Source: Natronospira sp. | Lineage (GTDB): Bacteria; Pseudomonadota; Gammaproteobacteria; Natronospirales; Natronospiraceae | Direction: 5' to 3' | DNA: 64,000 bases | Assembly (NCBI GenBank): GCA_003558125.1 | Contig: PWMQ01000072.1 | Span: forward strand, 124,001 to 188,000 | Part shown: one piece after another, positions 41,607 through 50,756 of the stretch | Numbering within the stretch: the first letter of the stretch is position 1 | How the letters are laid out: each line of letters starts with the position of its first letter | Program-made: the position numbers and the translations under genes | The notes under the pieces: model-generated | The model's input: only the letters and a program-made list of their open reading frames with translations | Told to the model about the DNA's origin: nothing | Database searches by the model: none

Positions 41607-43940
41607 ATGGAAGCAGGCACTCGGGACAGATCAACGATGAGCAAGCAGAGTGAAGCAGGGTCGCCGGAGGCGGGCCACGGTGACGACGGCCTGATGCCCG
41701 GGCCGGAGGCCCGGACCCGGCTGCGTCGCTGGCGTCGAACCAAGGACTGGTTTGCCAAGGGTTTTGTGGCCATGGCGGGGATCGGTGTGATTATCTCCCT
41801 GGCGACCATCTTCGTGTATCTGTTCAGCGAAGTGACTCCCCTGTTCAAGGGTGCGGATCTGGATGAGCCGATCAGTTACGAAATGCCGGGTTTTGATCAG
41901 GCCGAGACACTCTATTTCGCCACTGATCGGCATAACGCCGTGGGCGTTCGCTATACGAGCGAGGGCCAGGCGATATATTTCCAGCCGGAGTCCGGTGAAG
42001 TCCTGCGAACCGAAATGCTGGACATTCCCCTCGGCGTGGCGATTACCAGCTTTGCGACCGGCGAGCCGCGGACCGGGTTGGCCGCATTTGGCCTGTCTGA
42101 CGGTACAGCCCTGGTGGTTCAACTCGAGTATGAGATCACTTATCCGGACAATCAACGCCAAGTAACCCCTCGCCTCAGGTTCCCGTTGGGCGAAGAACCC
42201 ATTCGGGTCGCCGAAGAACGTATTGCGGTGCGCAATATCGCCGTCCAGGAGGGGGGGCGCGGTTATGCCCTGATAACCGAGACCACCAACGGGGCATTGA
42301 CTTATGCGCGCTACGAGGCCCGGCGTCACTTCATGACTGACGAGGTGGAGCTGACTCGTAGCATGCATGCGCTGCCGACGCCCCCCGGTGAGATCTCCTC
42401 CATGCTGGTGGACATTACCCTGCGCAACCTGGTGATCGGCGACCAGCAGGGTAGTCTCCATTATTATGATATCCACCGTCCGGAGCAGGCTCGCCTGGTG
42501 GACAGTACCAGCGTGGTGGAAGGGGTGGAGGGCGGCGTCACCGCCATGGAATACCTGTTGGGCACCGTGTCTATCATCGTCGGCGGGGCCGATGGTTCCC
42601 TGACCCAATGGTTCCTGGTTCGCGACGAGGACAATGTTCGGCGTCTGACCCGCATTCGCGAGTTCGATCGTCATCCGGGTGCCATTACCCATATCTTCCC
42701 GGAATATGCCCGCAAGGGATTTATTGTCGGTGATGAAAGTGGTCATGTGGGGGTGCATTACGGAACATCAGCCCGCACTCTGGCCATGGAGCAGGTTTCC
42801 GATCAGCCCATCCGGCGGGTAGCCGTCTCACCGCGCAACAACAGCTTCCTGTTCACGGATGCGCCGGACCGGCTCACGTTCGGCCGCATGACCAATCCCC
42901 ACCCGGAAATATCCTTCGGCGCCCTGTGGAACCGGGTCTGGTACGAGGGCCGTGATCGGCCGGAGTATGTGTGGCAATCATCTTCGGCCACCGACGAGTT
43001 CGAGCCCAAGTTCAGCTTCGTGCCCCTGTCCGTCGGGACCCTCAAGGCCGCGTTCTACGCCATGCTTTTTGCCATGCCATTGGCAATCATGGGCGCCATC
43101 TACACGGCCTATTTCATGACGCCCCGCCTGCGCGGCGTGGTCAAGCCAACCATCGAGATCATGGAGGCCCTGCCGACGGTCATTCTGGGTTTTCTCGCCG
43201 GGCTGTGGATGGCGCCCTTTGTGGAGAACAACCTGCCGGCGGTATTCAGCATTCTGATCCTGATGCCCGTCTTCATGATGGCGGCCGCTTTTTTGTGGAC
43301 ACGTGTGCTCCCGGTCACTCTGCGTGAGCGGGTGCCGCCAGGCTGGGAGGCCGCCATACTGGTGCCGGTGGTGCTGGTGGTGGGCTATGTCTGCGTCAGT
43401 GCCAGCCCCTGGGTAGAGGTGGCCCTGTTTGACGGTGACATGCGCCAGTGGTTTACCGAGCAGGGTATCGCCTACGACCAGCGTAACGCTCTGGTTGTGG
43501 GCTTCGCCATGGGCTTTGCAGTGATTCCCACCATCTTCTCCATTGCCGAGGACGCGGTGTTCAACGTGCCCAAGCACCTGACTCAGGGCTCCCTGGCTCT
43601 CGGCGCAACACCGTGGCAGACCATGGTGGGAGTCGTGCTGCTTACCGCCAGCCCGGGGATCTTTTCCGGGGTAATGATCGGCTTCGGCCGAGCCGTGGGC
43701 GAGACCATGATTGTGTTGATGGCCACCGGGAACAGCCCGGTGGTGAATTTCAATATCTTCGAGGGAATGCGCACCCTGTCGGCCAACATTGCCGTGGAGA
43801 TGGGCGAGGCCGCCCGCGGCGGGACGCATTACCGGATTCTCTTCCTGGCGGCGCTGGTTCTGTTCATGGCGACCTTTGTCCTCAACACCATTGCCGAAAT
43901 CGTCCGCCAGCGTCTGCGGCGCAAGTACAGCTCACTCTGA
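41607..43940 (+). CDS. pstC: Phosphate ABC permease PstC, enlarged form
   Basis: About 777 aa, more than twice E. coli PstC (319 aa). One helix (GFVAMAGIGVIISLATIFVYLF) is followed by a periplasmic insert of about 430 residues with repeated beta-propeller-like segments (GGADGSLTQWFLVRDEDN, VGDESGHVGVHYG). The permease domain begins near 43030 (LKAAFYAMLFAMPLAIMGAIY), and the EAA loop is [16 protein letters not shown]. An in-frame GTG at 41553 lies upstream of the predicted transcription start and is excluded; ATG 41607 and 41637 are both possible. Overlong PstC also exists in pseudomonads. Confidence 0.9.
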   Translation: MEAGTRDRSTMSKQSEAGSPEAGHGDDGLMPGPEARTRLRRWRRTKDWFAKGFVAMAGIGVIISLATIFVYLFSEVTPLFKGADLDEPISYEMPGFDQAETLYFATDRHNAVGVRYTSEGQAIYFQPESGEVLRTEMLDIPLGVAITSFATGEPRTGLAAFGLSDGTALVVQLEYEITYPDNQRQVTPRLRFPLGEEPIRVAEERIAVRNIAVQEGGRGYALITETTNGALTYARYEARRHFMTDEVELTRSMHALPTPPGEISSMLVDITLRNLVIGDQQGSLHYYDIHRPEQARLVDSTSVVEGVEGGVTAMEYLLGTVSIIVGGADGSLTQWFLVRDEDNVRRLTRIREFDRHPGAITHIFPEYARKGFIVGDESGHVGVHYGTSARTLAMEQVSDQPIRRVAVSPRNNSFLFTDAPDRLTFGRMTNPHPEISFGALWNRVWYEGRDRPEYVWQSSSATDEFEPKFSFVPLSVGTLKAAFYAMLFAMPLAIMGAIYTAYFMTPRLRGVVKPTIEIMEALPTVILGFLAGLWMAPFVENNLPAVFSILILMPVFMMAAAFLWTRVLPVTLRERVPPGWEAAILVPVVLVVGYVCVSASPWVEVALFDGDMRQWFTEQGIAYDQRNALVVGFAMGFAVIPTIFSIAEDAVFNVPKHLTQGSLALGATPWQTMVGVVLLTASPGIFSGVMIGFGRAVGETMIVLMATGNSPVVNFNIFEGMRTLSANIAVEMGEAARGGTHYRILFLAALVLFMATFVLNTIAEIVRQRLRRKYSSL

Positions 43941-43976
43941 TCCCGCCATCGGGACGGTATTGACGGGAAACATGCA

Positions 43977-45641
43977 ATGACGAACTGGTTCAAGAGTGGC
44001 ACACCCTGGATCTGGCTGAACGCCGGTGCGGTGACCCTGAGCATGATCATGGTGATCGGCCTCATTGGTCTGATCGCCGTGCGAGGCCTCGGACATTTCT
44101 GGCCGTCGGATATTGCCGAGATCACGTATCTTTCTGAAGACGGTGAGGAAAGACGGCTGATCGGCGAATTGAGCCAGAGCGAGACCATGACCGCAGCCGC
44201 CATGCGAGAGACGGGGCTTGAGGTGCCGGAGGACCAGGAGGTGGTGGTACGACACCTGATCAAGCATGGCAACCGAGACCTGCTGCCCCGGGATTTTGCC
44301 TGGTATGTGGCGGAGCAACTCAGGGACTGGCGTTATCCGGAAAATCTGGTTCGCCTGGAGCGCCGGGAATGGGGTGACTTTTATGGCTACGTCCGGGAAG
44401 TGCGGGAAGGGGGTGTGCCGGTCGCCACCGGTGATGCCGCTCTCCAGGCCCTTGTGGATCTGGCGCCACAGAGTGTTCGTCTGATGGACGAGGTTGCTCG
44501 TATTGATCGCTACGAAATCGGTGGCGTCAACTTCCGGATGGAGCAGATTCGCCTGGAACGTCGCCGAGTTGAAATGGACGAGCGCATGTCCGAGACGGCA
44601 AAGGCCGAGCGTTACGAGGAACTGGACGCGGAGATGGGTTCGCTCCAGGAGGAATACAATCAGCTTCGTGAGCAGAGGCAGCTGAAGCGGGACCAGGCGG
44701 GCAATGTTTCCGCAGTTTTCGAGGTCATGGACGGTCGGATGGTGGAGATCAACTTCGCCAATCTTGTCCGGGCTACTGCGCCAAATGCCATGTCAACCTC
44801 AGAGAAAATCGGTGAGTACTTCTCCCGCTTCTGGCGCTTTCTCTCCGATTATCCCCGGGAGGCCAATACGGAAGGCGGTATTTTTCCGGCCATCTTCGGC
44901 ACGGTGACCATGGTCATGATCATGTCCATATTCGTCACACCCTTTGGTGTGCTCGCCGCCATCTATCTGCGGGAGTACGCCAAGCAGGGGCCGCTTACAC
45001 GAGCCATCCGTATTTCCGTGAACAATCTGGCCGGGGTGCCGTCCATTGTCTTCGGTGTATTTGGTCTGGGCTTTTTCGTCTATTTCATCGGCGGCAATAT
45101 CGACCAGGTTTTCTACCCGGAGGCCCTGCCGGCACCCACATTTGGTACCCCGGGCCTGATCTGGGTTTCTCTCACCCTGGCCTTGCTGACCCTGCCGGTG
45201 GTGATCGTCTCCACGGAGGAAGGACTGGCACGGATTCCCAAGACCGTACGGGAGGGAAGTCTGGCTTTGGGGGCCACCAAGGCCGAGACCCTCTGGCGGA
45301 CAGTGGTGCCACTGGCCTCGCCGGCCATGATGACCGGCTTGATCCTGGCAGTGGCCCGTGCCGCGGGGGAGGTGGCGCCGCTGATGCTGGTGGGCGTGGT
45401 GAAGCTGGCACCCAATCTACCGGTGGATGGACAGTTCCCCTATGTCCACCTGGAGCGCAGCATCATGCATCTGGGCTTTCATATCTATGACGTGGGATTC
45501 CAGAGTCCCAACGTAGAGGCGGCAAGGCCCCTGGTTTACGCCACCGCACTGGTTCTGGTGACCATCATCATCATCCTCAATCTGACGGCCATCGCGATCC
45601 GTAACCGGCTTCGCGAGAAGTACAAGAGCGAGAGTGACTGA
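43977..45641 (+). CDS. pstA: Phosphate ABC permease PstA, enlarged form
   Basis: 554 aa (E. coli PstA is 296). One helix ([19 protein letters not shown]) is followed by about 250 periplasmic residues with a coiled coil near residues 180-240 ([19 protein letters not shown]). The permease domain starts near [24 protein letters not shown]; the EAA loop is [18 protein letters not shown]. It pairs with PstC, and both carry periplasmic inserts, so they may contact each other or PstS. ATG 43977, 36 bp after pstC. Confidence 0.93.
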   Translation: MTNWFKSGTPWIWLNAGAVTLSMIMVIGLIGLIAVRGLGHFWPSDIAEITYLSEDGEERRLIGELSQSETMTAAAMRETGLEVPEDQEVVVRHLIKHGNRDLLPRDFAWYVAEQLRDWRYPENLVRLERREWGDFYGYVREVREGGVPVATGDAALQALVDLAPQSVRLMDEVARIDRYEIGGVNFRMEQIRLERRRVEMDERMSETAKAERYEELDAEMGSLQEEYNQLREQRQLKRDQAGNVSAVFEVMDGRMVEINFANLVRATAPNAMSTSEKIGEYFSRFWRFLSDYPREANTEGGIFPAIFGTVTMVMIMSIFVTPFGVLAAIYLREYAKQGPLTRAIRISVNNLAGVPSIVFGVFGLGFFVYFIGGNIDQVFYPEALPAPTFGTPGLIWVSLTLALLTLPVVIVSTEEGLARIPKTVREGSLALGATKAETLWRTVVPLASPAMMTGLILAVARAAGEVAPLMLVGVVKLAPNLPVDGQFPYVHLERSIMHLGFHIYDVGFQSPNVEAARPLVYATALVLVTIIIILNLTAIAIRNRLREKYKSESD

Positions 45642-45684
45642 CTCTCAGGCTCGGTTTTCTACCAACAATCAATGGTATCAAGAC

Positions 45685-46539
45685 ATGACAGAGCAGAAGC
45701 AGGGAAAAGAGCCCGTCACCCATGCCATGGACCCGAAGTATTTCGCCAGTCAGGAGGGTGGCCGGCGACTGAAGCTTTCGGATGAGGAAAGCTGCATCAA
45801 TATCAGAGACCTGAAGCTCTGGTACGGCGAGGATCAGGCACTCAAGGGCATAGACCTGATGATCCCGTCCCGACGGGTTACCGCCTTTATCGGGCCCAGT
45901 GGCTGTGGAAAATCCACGCTGCTGCGATGCATGAACCGGATGAACGACCTTATCGACACATGTCGAATCGAGGGCAAGATAGAGATCGATGGGGAGGATA
46001 TCTACGCCCCCAAGGTGGATGTTCCTGAATTGCGGCGACGTGTGGGTATGGTCTTTCAGAAGCCCAATCCCTTTCCCAAGAGCATTTACGAAAATGTGGC
46101 TTACGGACTACGGCTTCAGGGGGTGCGTGACCGGCGCAAGCTGGATGCGGTGGTGGAACGATCGCTGAAACGGGCTGCCCTCTGGGATGAAGTCAAGGAC
46201 CGCTTGCACGAAAACGCCTTCGGCCTGTCCGGCGGCCAGCAGCAGCGACTGGTGATCGCAAGAGCCGTGGCCATTGAACCTGAGGTTCTCTTGCTGGATG
46301 AGCCTGCTTCGGCGCTGGACCCCATTTCCACGGCGAAGATCGAGGAGCTGATCTACGAACTCAAGAACGACTACACTATCGTGATCGTGACTCACAACAT
46401 GCAGCAGGCCGCCCGGGTATCCGATTACACCGCCTATCTCTACATGGGTGAGCTGATTGAGTACAACGACACAGTCAGCGTCTTCACCAATCCCAGGAAG
46501 AAGGCTACCGAAGATTACATTACCGGCCGCTACGGCTGA
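45685..46539 (+). CDS. pstB: Phosphate ABC transporter ATPase PstB
   Basis: 284 aa. Walker A is [10 protein letters not shown], the PstB-type region is [22 protein letters not shown], the signature is [14 protein letters not shown], Walker B is [11 protein letters not shown], and the H-loop is [11 protein letters not shown]. It powers phosphate import through PstCA. ATG 45685 is chosen on length; the frame is open from GTG 45634, which would overlap pstA by 8 bp and is an alternative. Confidence 0.96.
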   Translation: MTEQKQGKEPVTHAMDPKYFASQEGGRRLKLSDEESCINIRDLKLWYGEDQALKGIDLMIPSRRVTAFIGPSGCGKSTLLRCMNRMNDLIDTCRIEGKIEIDGEDIYAPKVDVPELRRRVGMVFQKPNPFPKSIYENVAYGLRLQGVRDRRKLDAVVERSLKRAALWDEVKDRLHENAFGLSGGQQQRLVIARAVAIEPEVLLLDEPASALDPISTAKIEELIYELKNDYTIVIVTHNMQQAARVSDYTAYLYMGELIEYNDTVSVFTNPRKKATEDYITGRYG

Positions 46540-46564
46540 TCTATCGCGACCGCAGGGGTGCGAC

Positions 46565-47302
46565 ATGGATAAACTGAATCTTGATCAACATATCTCCCGC
46601 CAGTTCAACCGTGAGCTGGAAGACGTTCGGAATAGGGTCCTCGCCATGGGTGGGCTGGTTGAGAACCAGATTGCGGGGGCAATCCGATCGCTGATCGAAA
46701 GCGATGCTTCAGTTGCCCAAGCAGTGATCGATGGCGACGGCCAAGTCAATGCAATGGAAAAGGAAATTGACGAGGAGTGCAATTTGATTCTGGCACGCCG
46801 CCAGCCGGCAGCCAGCGATCTCAGGCTGGTGATTGTGATCCTAAAGACCATCACAGATCTTGAGCGCATGGGTGATGAGGCAGAGCGCATTGCTCGACTG
46901 GCTTCGCGGCTTGCAGAGGGTGATCAGCCCGCTCATCGCTATCGGGAGCTGGGCCGCCTGGGCGGCTATGTGCAATCCATGCTCCGCGATGCGCTGGATG
47001 GATTCGCCCGCTTATCCCCGAAAGTGGCAGTTGATCTGGCTCGGGCGGACGAAACTGTCGATGCAGAGTATGAGGTCATCATGCGTCAGAATATTACCTA
47101 TATGATGGAAGATCCAAGGAATGTGCGACGCACCCTGGATATGAGTTTTGTGGCTCGCTCCCTCGAAAGAATTGGGGATCACGCCAAGAATATTGGGGAG
47201 TACATTATCTATCTCGTCGAGGGGAAGGACTTGCGACATGCGCCGGTTGAGGAAATGGAGCGAGAGATTGGGGGGGGAGGGAAGGAGTCAGAGAGCCCTT
47301 AG
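46565..47302 (+). CDS. phoU: PhoU regulator
   Basis: 245 aa, two three-helix bundles with the metal-binding E/D-x3-D motifs in LERMGDEAERIARLA and LERIGDHAKNIGEYI. It links PstSCAB to PhoR and keeps the regulon off when phosphate is plentiful. Last gene of pstCAB-phoU, 25 bp after pstB. ATG 46565. Confidence 0.96.
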   Translation: MDKLNLDQHISRQFNRELEDVRNRVLAMGGLVENQIAGAIRSLIESDASVAQAVIDGDGQVNAMEKEIDEECNLILARRQPAASDLRLVIVILKTITDLERMGDEAERIARLASRLAEGDQPAHRYRELGRLGGYVQSMLRDALDGFARLSPKVAVDLARADETVDAEYEVIMRQNITYMMEDPRNVRRTLDMSFVARSLERIGDHAKNIGEYIIYLVEGKDLRHAPVEEMEREIGGGGKESESP

Positions 47303-47325
47303 CGCTGCAGGCGATTTTTGTTAAA

Positions 47326-47359
47326 GACACGGGAGCGGCACCTTTGCCGCTCCCGTGTC
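47326..47359. terminator. Bidirectional terminator hairpin between phoU and BASS gene
   Basis: A 15-bp perfect stem (GACACGGGAGCGGCA at 47326-47340 with its complement 47345-47359) around a 4-nt loop, between convergent genes. On the minus strand TTTAAC follows; on the plus strand there is no T-tract. The GGGAGCGGC core resembles the REP at 21129 but the ends differ. Confidence 0.65.
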
Positions 47360-47376
47360 GGTTCTGATGTTATCAC

Positions 47377-48279
47377 TCAGGATTTGGCTGGTTCAACCTT
47401 AGCCTGATCCCGAGCAATTTCTTCCCGTTTGCTTCTGGCCCGATAGAAAAAGGTGATGATCGTCGAGTTGATGACGATGAATAAAGAGTACATCACCGGG
47501 ATCAGCATGATCTCCTGCTGAATAGCCCCATCGAAGGTAAGGACCACGATGAGAATGGCCAGCGGTCCGTTCTGGATGCCGGTTTCGAGAGATACCGTTC
47601 GGGCTTTCTGCTTGTTCATGCGGAAGCCGCGGCTAAACCAGTAGCCGATCAGGAAGCCGCAAAGGCCAAGGAATATGGCCGAGCCATATACTTCCGGGCC
47701 AGTCTCCATTAGAAGTTGCCAGTTTCTCGGGATCCAGGTAACGAGCAGGAATAGAATAACCACCACGCCCAGCAGGCCGCCGATCAACTCGGTTACGGCT
47801 CCGAAATTGGCGTTCTTCTTGCGCGCCCACATGCCGATGACCGTTGGAATAAGCAGAACGAAGAGGATGCTGGCAATGTTCTCGGGCGGAATTCGCAGTG
47901 CATCCTCGACACCTCGCGTATACAGCTCCATGACCAGTGGCACCATGATGAAGGCGGCAATGGTTGAGCAGATGGTCATCAGGATGCTCAGGCTCAGCAT
48001 GCTCTTGGAGAAATAGGCGAAGATGTTGGATGTGGTCCCGCCTGGTACGCAGCCCATCAGAATCAGGCCAATGGTCTGCGGGCCGCTGAGATTGAAGACC
48101 TGGGCCAGAATGTAGGCAATCAAGGGCATGAAAAGGTATTGAGACGCAAAGCCGATGCCGATGGCCTGGGGGTGACGGAGGGCGATGCGGAAGTCCTTGA
48201 AGGTCAGCGAGGCCCCCATGCCCAGCATGATGACAATCATCATGATTGCCAGTAGTTGTTCCTCAAGTGGTGTCAGCAT
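47377..48279 (-). CDS. Bile acid:Na+ symporter (BASS) family transporter
   Basis: A 300-aa inner-membrane protein with about ten helices. BASS-family marks are MLGMGASLTFKDFRIALRHP, ILMGCVPGGTTSNIFAYFS (Na+ site) and TVSLETGIQNGPLAI. Bacterial relatives carry organic anions, not usually bile acids. It lies 15 bp after fadD, so uptake of a carboxylic acid for activation by FadD is possible (inference). ATG 48279. Confidence 0.88.
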   Translation of the reverse strand: MLTPLEEQLLAIMMIVIMLGMGASLTFKDFRIALRHPQAIGIGFASQYLFMPLIAYILAQVFNLSGPQTIGLILMGCVPGGTTSNIFAYFSKSMLSLSILMTICSTIAAFIMVPLVMELYTRGVEDALRIPPENIASILFVLLIPTVIGMWARKKNANFGAVTELIGGLLGVVVILFLLVTWIPRNWQLLMETGPEVYGSAIFLGLCGFLIGYWFSRGFRMNKQKARTVSLETGIQNGPLAILIVVLTFDGAIQQEIMLIPVMYSLFIVINSTIITFFYRARSKREEIARDQAKVEPAKS

Positions 48280-48294
48280 GTTTCAGTCCCCTGG

Positions 48295-50061
48295 TCAGGC
48301 AGCAGTCTTGTTCTTGGTTTTGGCCGTGGCAGCCTTGCTGCCATCCTCGATTTCAGCCCGGAGCTCCTTGCGCAGCACCTTGCCAACCGGCGTTTTCGGT
48401 AATTCATCCCGGAAGATGAAGCGCTTGGGCCGCTTGTACCCCGCCAGGTTCTCCTTGCAATGAGCAGCGAGTTCTTGCTCGGTCAGGCTCTCATCGCGCT
48501 TGACGACGAATGCCCATGGCACCTCACCGGATTTCTCGTCGGTCACACCCACAACTGCCGATTCATGAACCTTGTCCACCTGGGCGAGGCATTCCTCGAC
48601 CTCATTGGGGTAGACGTTAAAGCCGCTAACCAGAATCATGTCCTTCTTCCGGTCCACGATGCGGAAAAAGCCGTCTTCGTCCATGGCGGCCACATCGCCG
48701 GTGTATAGCCAGCCGTCGCGGAGGGTCTTTTCCGTTTCCTCGGGGCGGTTCCAGTAGCCCTGCATGATCTGTGGTCCTTTGGCGATCAATTCGCCTGCTT
48801 CGCCCGGTGTCACGCATTGGCCTTCTTCATCCACGATCCGTACCTGGGTGCCGGGCGCTGGGATGCCAATGCTGTCCTGACGGGTTCGGCTGATGGGGTT
48901 GAAGCAGAGCAGGGGGGAGCTTTCGGTGAGGCCGTAACCCTCGGCAATGGGGCAGCCCACCACCTGTTCCCAGCGCTCGGCCACTGATTGATGCAAGGCC
49001 GTGCCGCCCGCCAGGGCGACCTTCATGGTCTTGGGGGGGTAGACGTTGAACCATTCCTCATTGAGGAGTGCGTTGTAAAGCGTGTTCACCCCTGTGATCC
49101 AGTTGACGGGGTAGTTCTCAATGGCCCGTTGACAGTTCTGGATGGGGCGAGGGCTGGGGACCAGTACATTGCGCCCACCATGGTGGTAGAAAAGCAGGAG
49201 ATTCACGGTGAAGGCGAAGATGTGATACATGGGCAGGGCGGTAACCACGCAGTCTTTACCCGGTTCCGCATAATCCTGGGAGATCAGGTCCAGCTGACGC
49301 ATGTTGACCAGGAGGTTTCCATGACTCAGCAGGGCCCCCTTGCTGACACCGGTGGTGCCGCCGGTGTACTGCAGGACCGCACCGTCCTCAAGACGGATTC
49401 CGCTGCTGTAGTCCGCCACCGAAATGGAGTCTTCATTGAGACGGCGACGGCCCACTTCCACTGCCCGGTGGATGGAAGTCGCCTTGAGATTATGGTCGGG
49501 AATGGCCCGGTTCCACCACCGTAATACGCCCTTCATGATTCCGCGCACAATAGGTGGGAACCACTGGGCCAGACTGCAAACGACGACATGCTTGACCGGT
49601 GTTTCTTTGATCACCGATTCCAGTTTGTCCATGAACATGTCAAGTATGACCACCACCTCGGCTCCGGAGTCGTTGAACTGATGACGCATTTCCGGGCCGG
49701 TGTAGAGGGGGTTGGTGTTTACCAGAACACAGCCGGCTTTGAGGGTGCCGAAGGCGGCGATGGGAAAAGACAGACAGTTGGGCATCTGTACAGCCACCCG
49801 GGTGCCTGCTTCCAGACCAAGCTCTTCTCGAAGGTAAACAGCAAAGGCGTCGGACATTTCCTCCACCTCTGAATAGCGCAGCGAGCCGTTCATGCCATTG
49901 GGCATGCAGGTGGTGAAGGCTATCTTGTCGCAGTAAGCCTGGGAGGCCTCCCGAATGAGATCGGGCAGGCTGTCGTAGCCGGCTACCACCTGGTCCGGCT
50001 CAATGGGGTGTTCGTACTGGTCCGACCAGGGTGCGCGGTCATAGGCCTGGCAATCGCTCAT
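48295..50061 (-). CDS. fadD: Long-chain acyl-CoA synthetase
   Basis: A 588-aa AMP-forming ligase. The AMP-binding motif is YTGGTTGVSKGALLSHGN, the A5-type motif is EGYGLTESSP, the A8 hinge is WLYTGDVAAMDEDGFFRIVDRKKD, and the C-terminal catalytic lysine is in ELPKTPVGKVLRKEL. The N-terminus DQYEHPIEPDQ and overall length match FadD. It activates fatty acids for beta-oxidation at the inner membrane. Possible TetR/PsrA-like operator 17 bp upstream of ATG 50061. Confidence 0.92.
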   Translation of the reverse strand: MSDCQAYDRAPWSDQYEHPIEPDQVVAGYDSLPDLIREASQAYCDKIAFTTCMPNGMNGSLRYSEVEEMSDAFAVYLREELGLEAGTRVAVQMPNCLSFPIAAFGTLKAGCVLVNTNPLYTGPEMRHQFNDSGAEVVVILDMFMDKLESVIKETPVKHVVVCSLAQWFPPIVRGIMKGVLRWWNRAIPDHNLKATSIHRAVEVGRRRLNEDSISVADYSSGIRLEDGAVLQYTGGTTGVSKGALLSHGNLLVNMRQLDLISQDYAEPGKDCVVTALPMYHIFAFTVNLLLFYHHGGRNVLVPSPRPIQNCQRAIENYPVNWITGVNTLYNALLNEEWFNVYPPKTMKVALAGGTALHQSVAERWEQVVGCPIAEGYGLTESSPLLCFNPISRTRQDSIGIPAPGTQVRIVDEEGQCVTPGEAGELIAKGPQIMQGYWNRPEETEKTLRDGWLYTGDVAAMDEDGFFRIVDRKKDMILVSGFNVYPNEVEECLAQVDKVHESAVVGVTDEKSGEVPWAFVVKRDESLTEQELAAHCKENLAGYKRPKRFIFRDELPKTPVGKVLRKELRAEIEDGSKAATAKTKNKTAA

Positions 50062-50204
50062 GCTTCAGTCCCCTTAATTCAAACAAGTGTTCAAGACTAC
50101 CATCGGATCAGCCGCAGCGGGTAGTGGGTGCGGCTAATCTGCCGGATTTGCCCGGCCTGGCCCGCCTATCAATGACGAGGAAAGCAGGCTGGGGCTTTGC
50201 TAGA

Positions 50205-50756
50205 ATGGCCCGAAACCACGCAATCACCGCCGGAGTGCCTGTCATCGTGCTGGATCGCCTGCTGGAAGCTCGTCCCTTCAATCTGCTCGCCGCCGCAGTG
50301 TGCGCGGTCCTGTTGGCCTATGCCTACTATAGCCAGTTCGTGGTTGGTCTGGAGCCCTGTCCGCTGTGCATTTTTCAACGGATCGCCATGATTGCCCTGA
50401 TGCTGGTCTTTCTGAGTGCCGCAGTGGTGGGGGGCGGCCCTGTGCGCTCCCGTGTGATGGCCGGGTTGACGGGCTTGACCGCGCTGAGTGGGGCCGGCAT
50501 ATCGGCCTGGCATATTCGTCAACAGAATCTTCCGGGGGAGGAATTTGCCGCCTGTGGTGCCGATCTCAGCTACATGATCGAGGTCTTCAGCTTCTGGGAG
50601 ACCCTGGAAATGGCCTTTACCGGTACCGGTGACTGCGCCGAGGTGGACTGGGCCTTCCTGGGCCTGTCCATGCCCGCCTGGGTGGGTATGTGGTTCGTCT
50701 TTCTGGGTGCCGCGGGCGTCTGGGCCAACTGGCGTGCTGCGCGTCCCCCCTTCTAG
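50205..50756 (+). CDS. dsbB: Disulfide bond formation protein DsbB
   Basis: About 183 aa, four helices. CPLC (Cys52/Cys55) lies in GLEPCPLCIFQR, and the second redox pair is in AACGADLSYM and GTGDCAEVDW. It reoxidises DsbA and passes electrons to quinones. The start is uncertain: ATG 50205 (GGGG 9 nt upstream) or GTG 50248. It ends TAG directly before the ATG of the second DASS gene, so the two are cotranscribed. Confidence 0.9.
   Translation: MARNHAITAGVPVIVLDRLLEARPFNLLAAAVCAVLLAYAYYSQFVVGLEPCPLCIFQRIAMIALMLVFLSAAVVGGGPVRSRVMAGLTGLTALSGAGISAWHIRQQNLPGEEFAACGADLSYMIEVFSFWETLEMAFTGTGDCAEVDWAFLGLSMPAWVGMWFVFLGAAGVWANWRAARPPF

Noticed and set aside
41631-42758. A 375-residue minus-strand open frame opposite pstC
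   Set aside because: Shadow of the pstC periplasmic insert; no family features.
47326-47359. Possible degenerate REP because of the GGGAGCGGC core
   Set aside because: The outer bases do not match the REP at 21129 and it is a simple perfect stem between convergent genes; a terminator explains it better.
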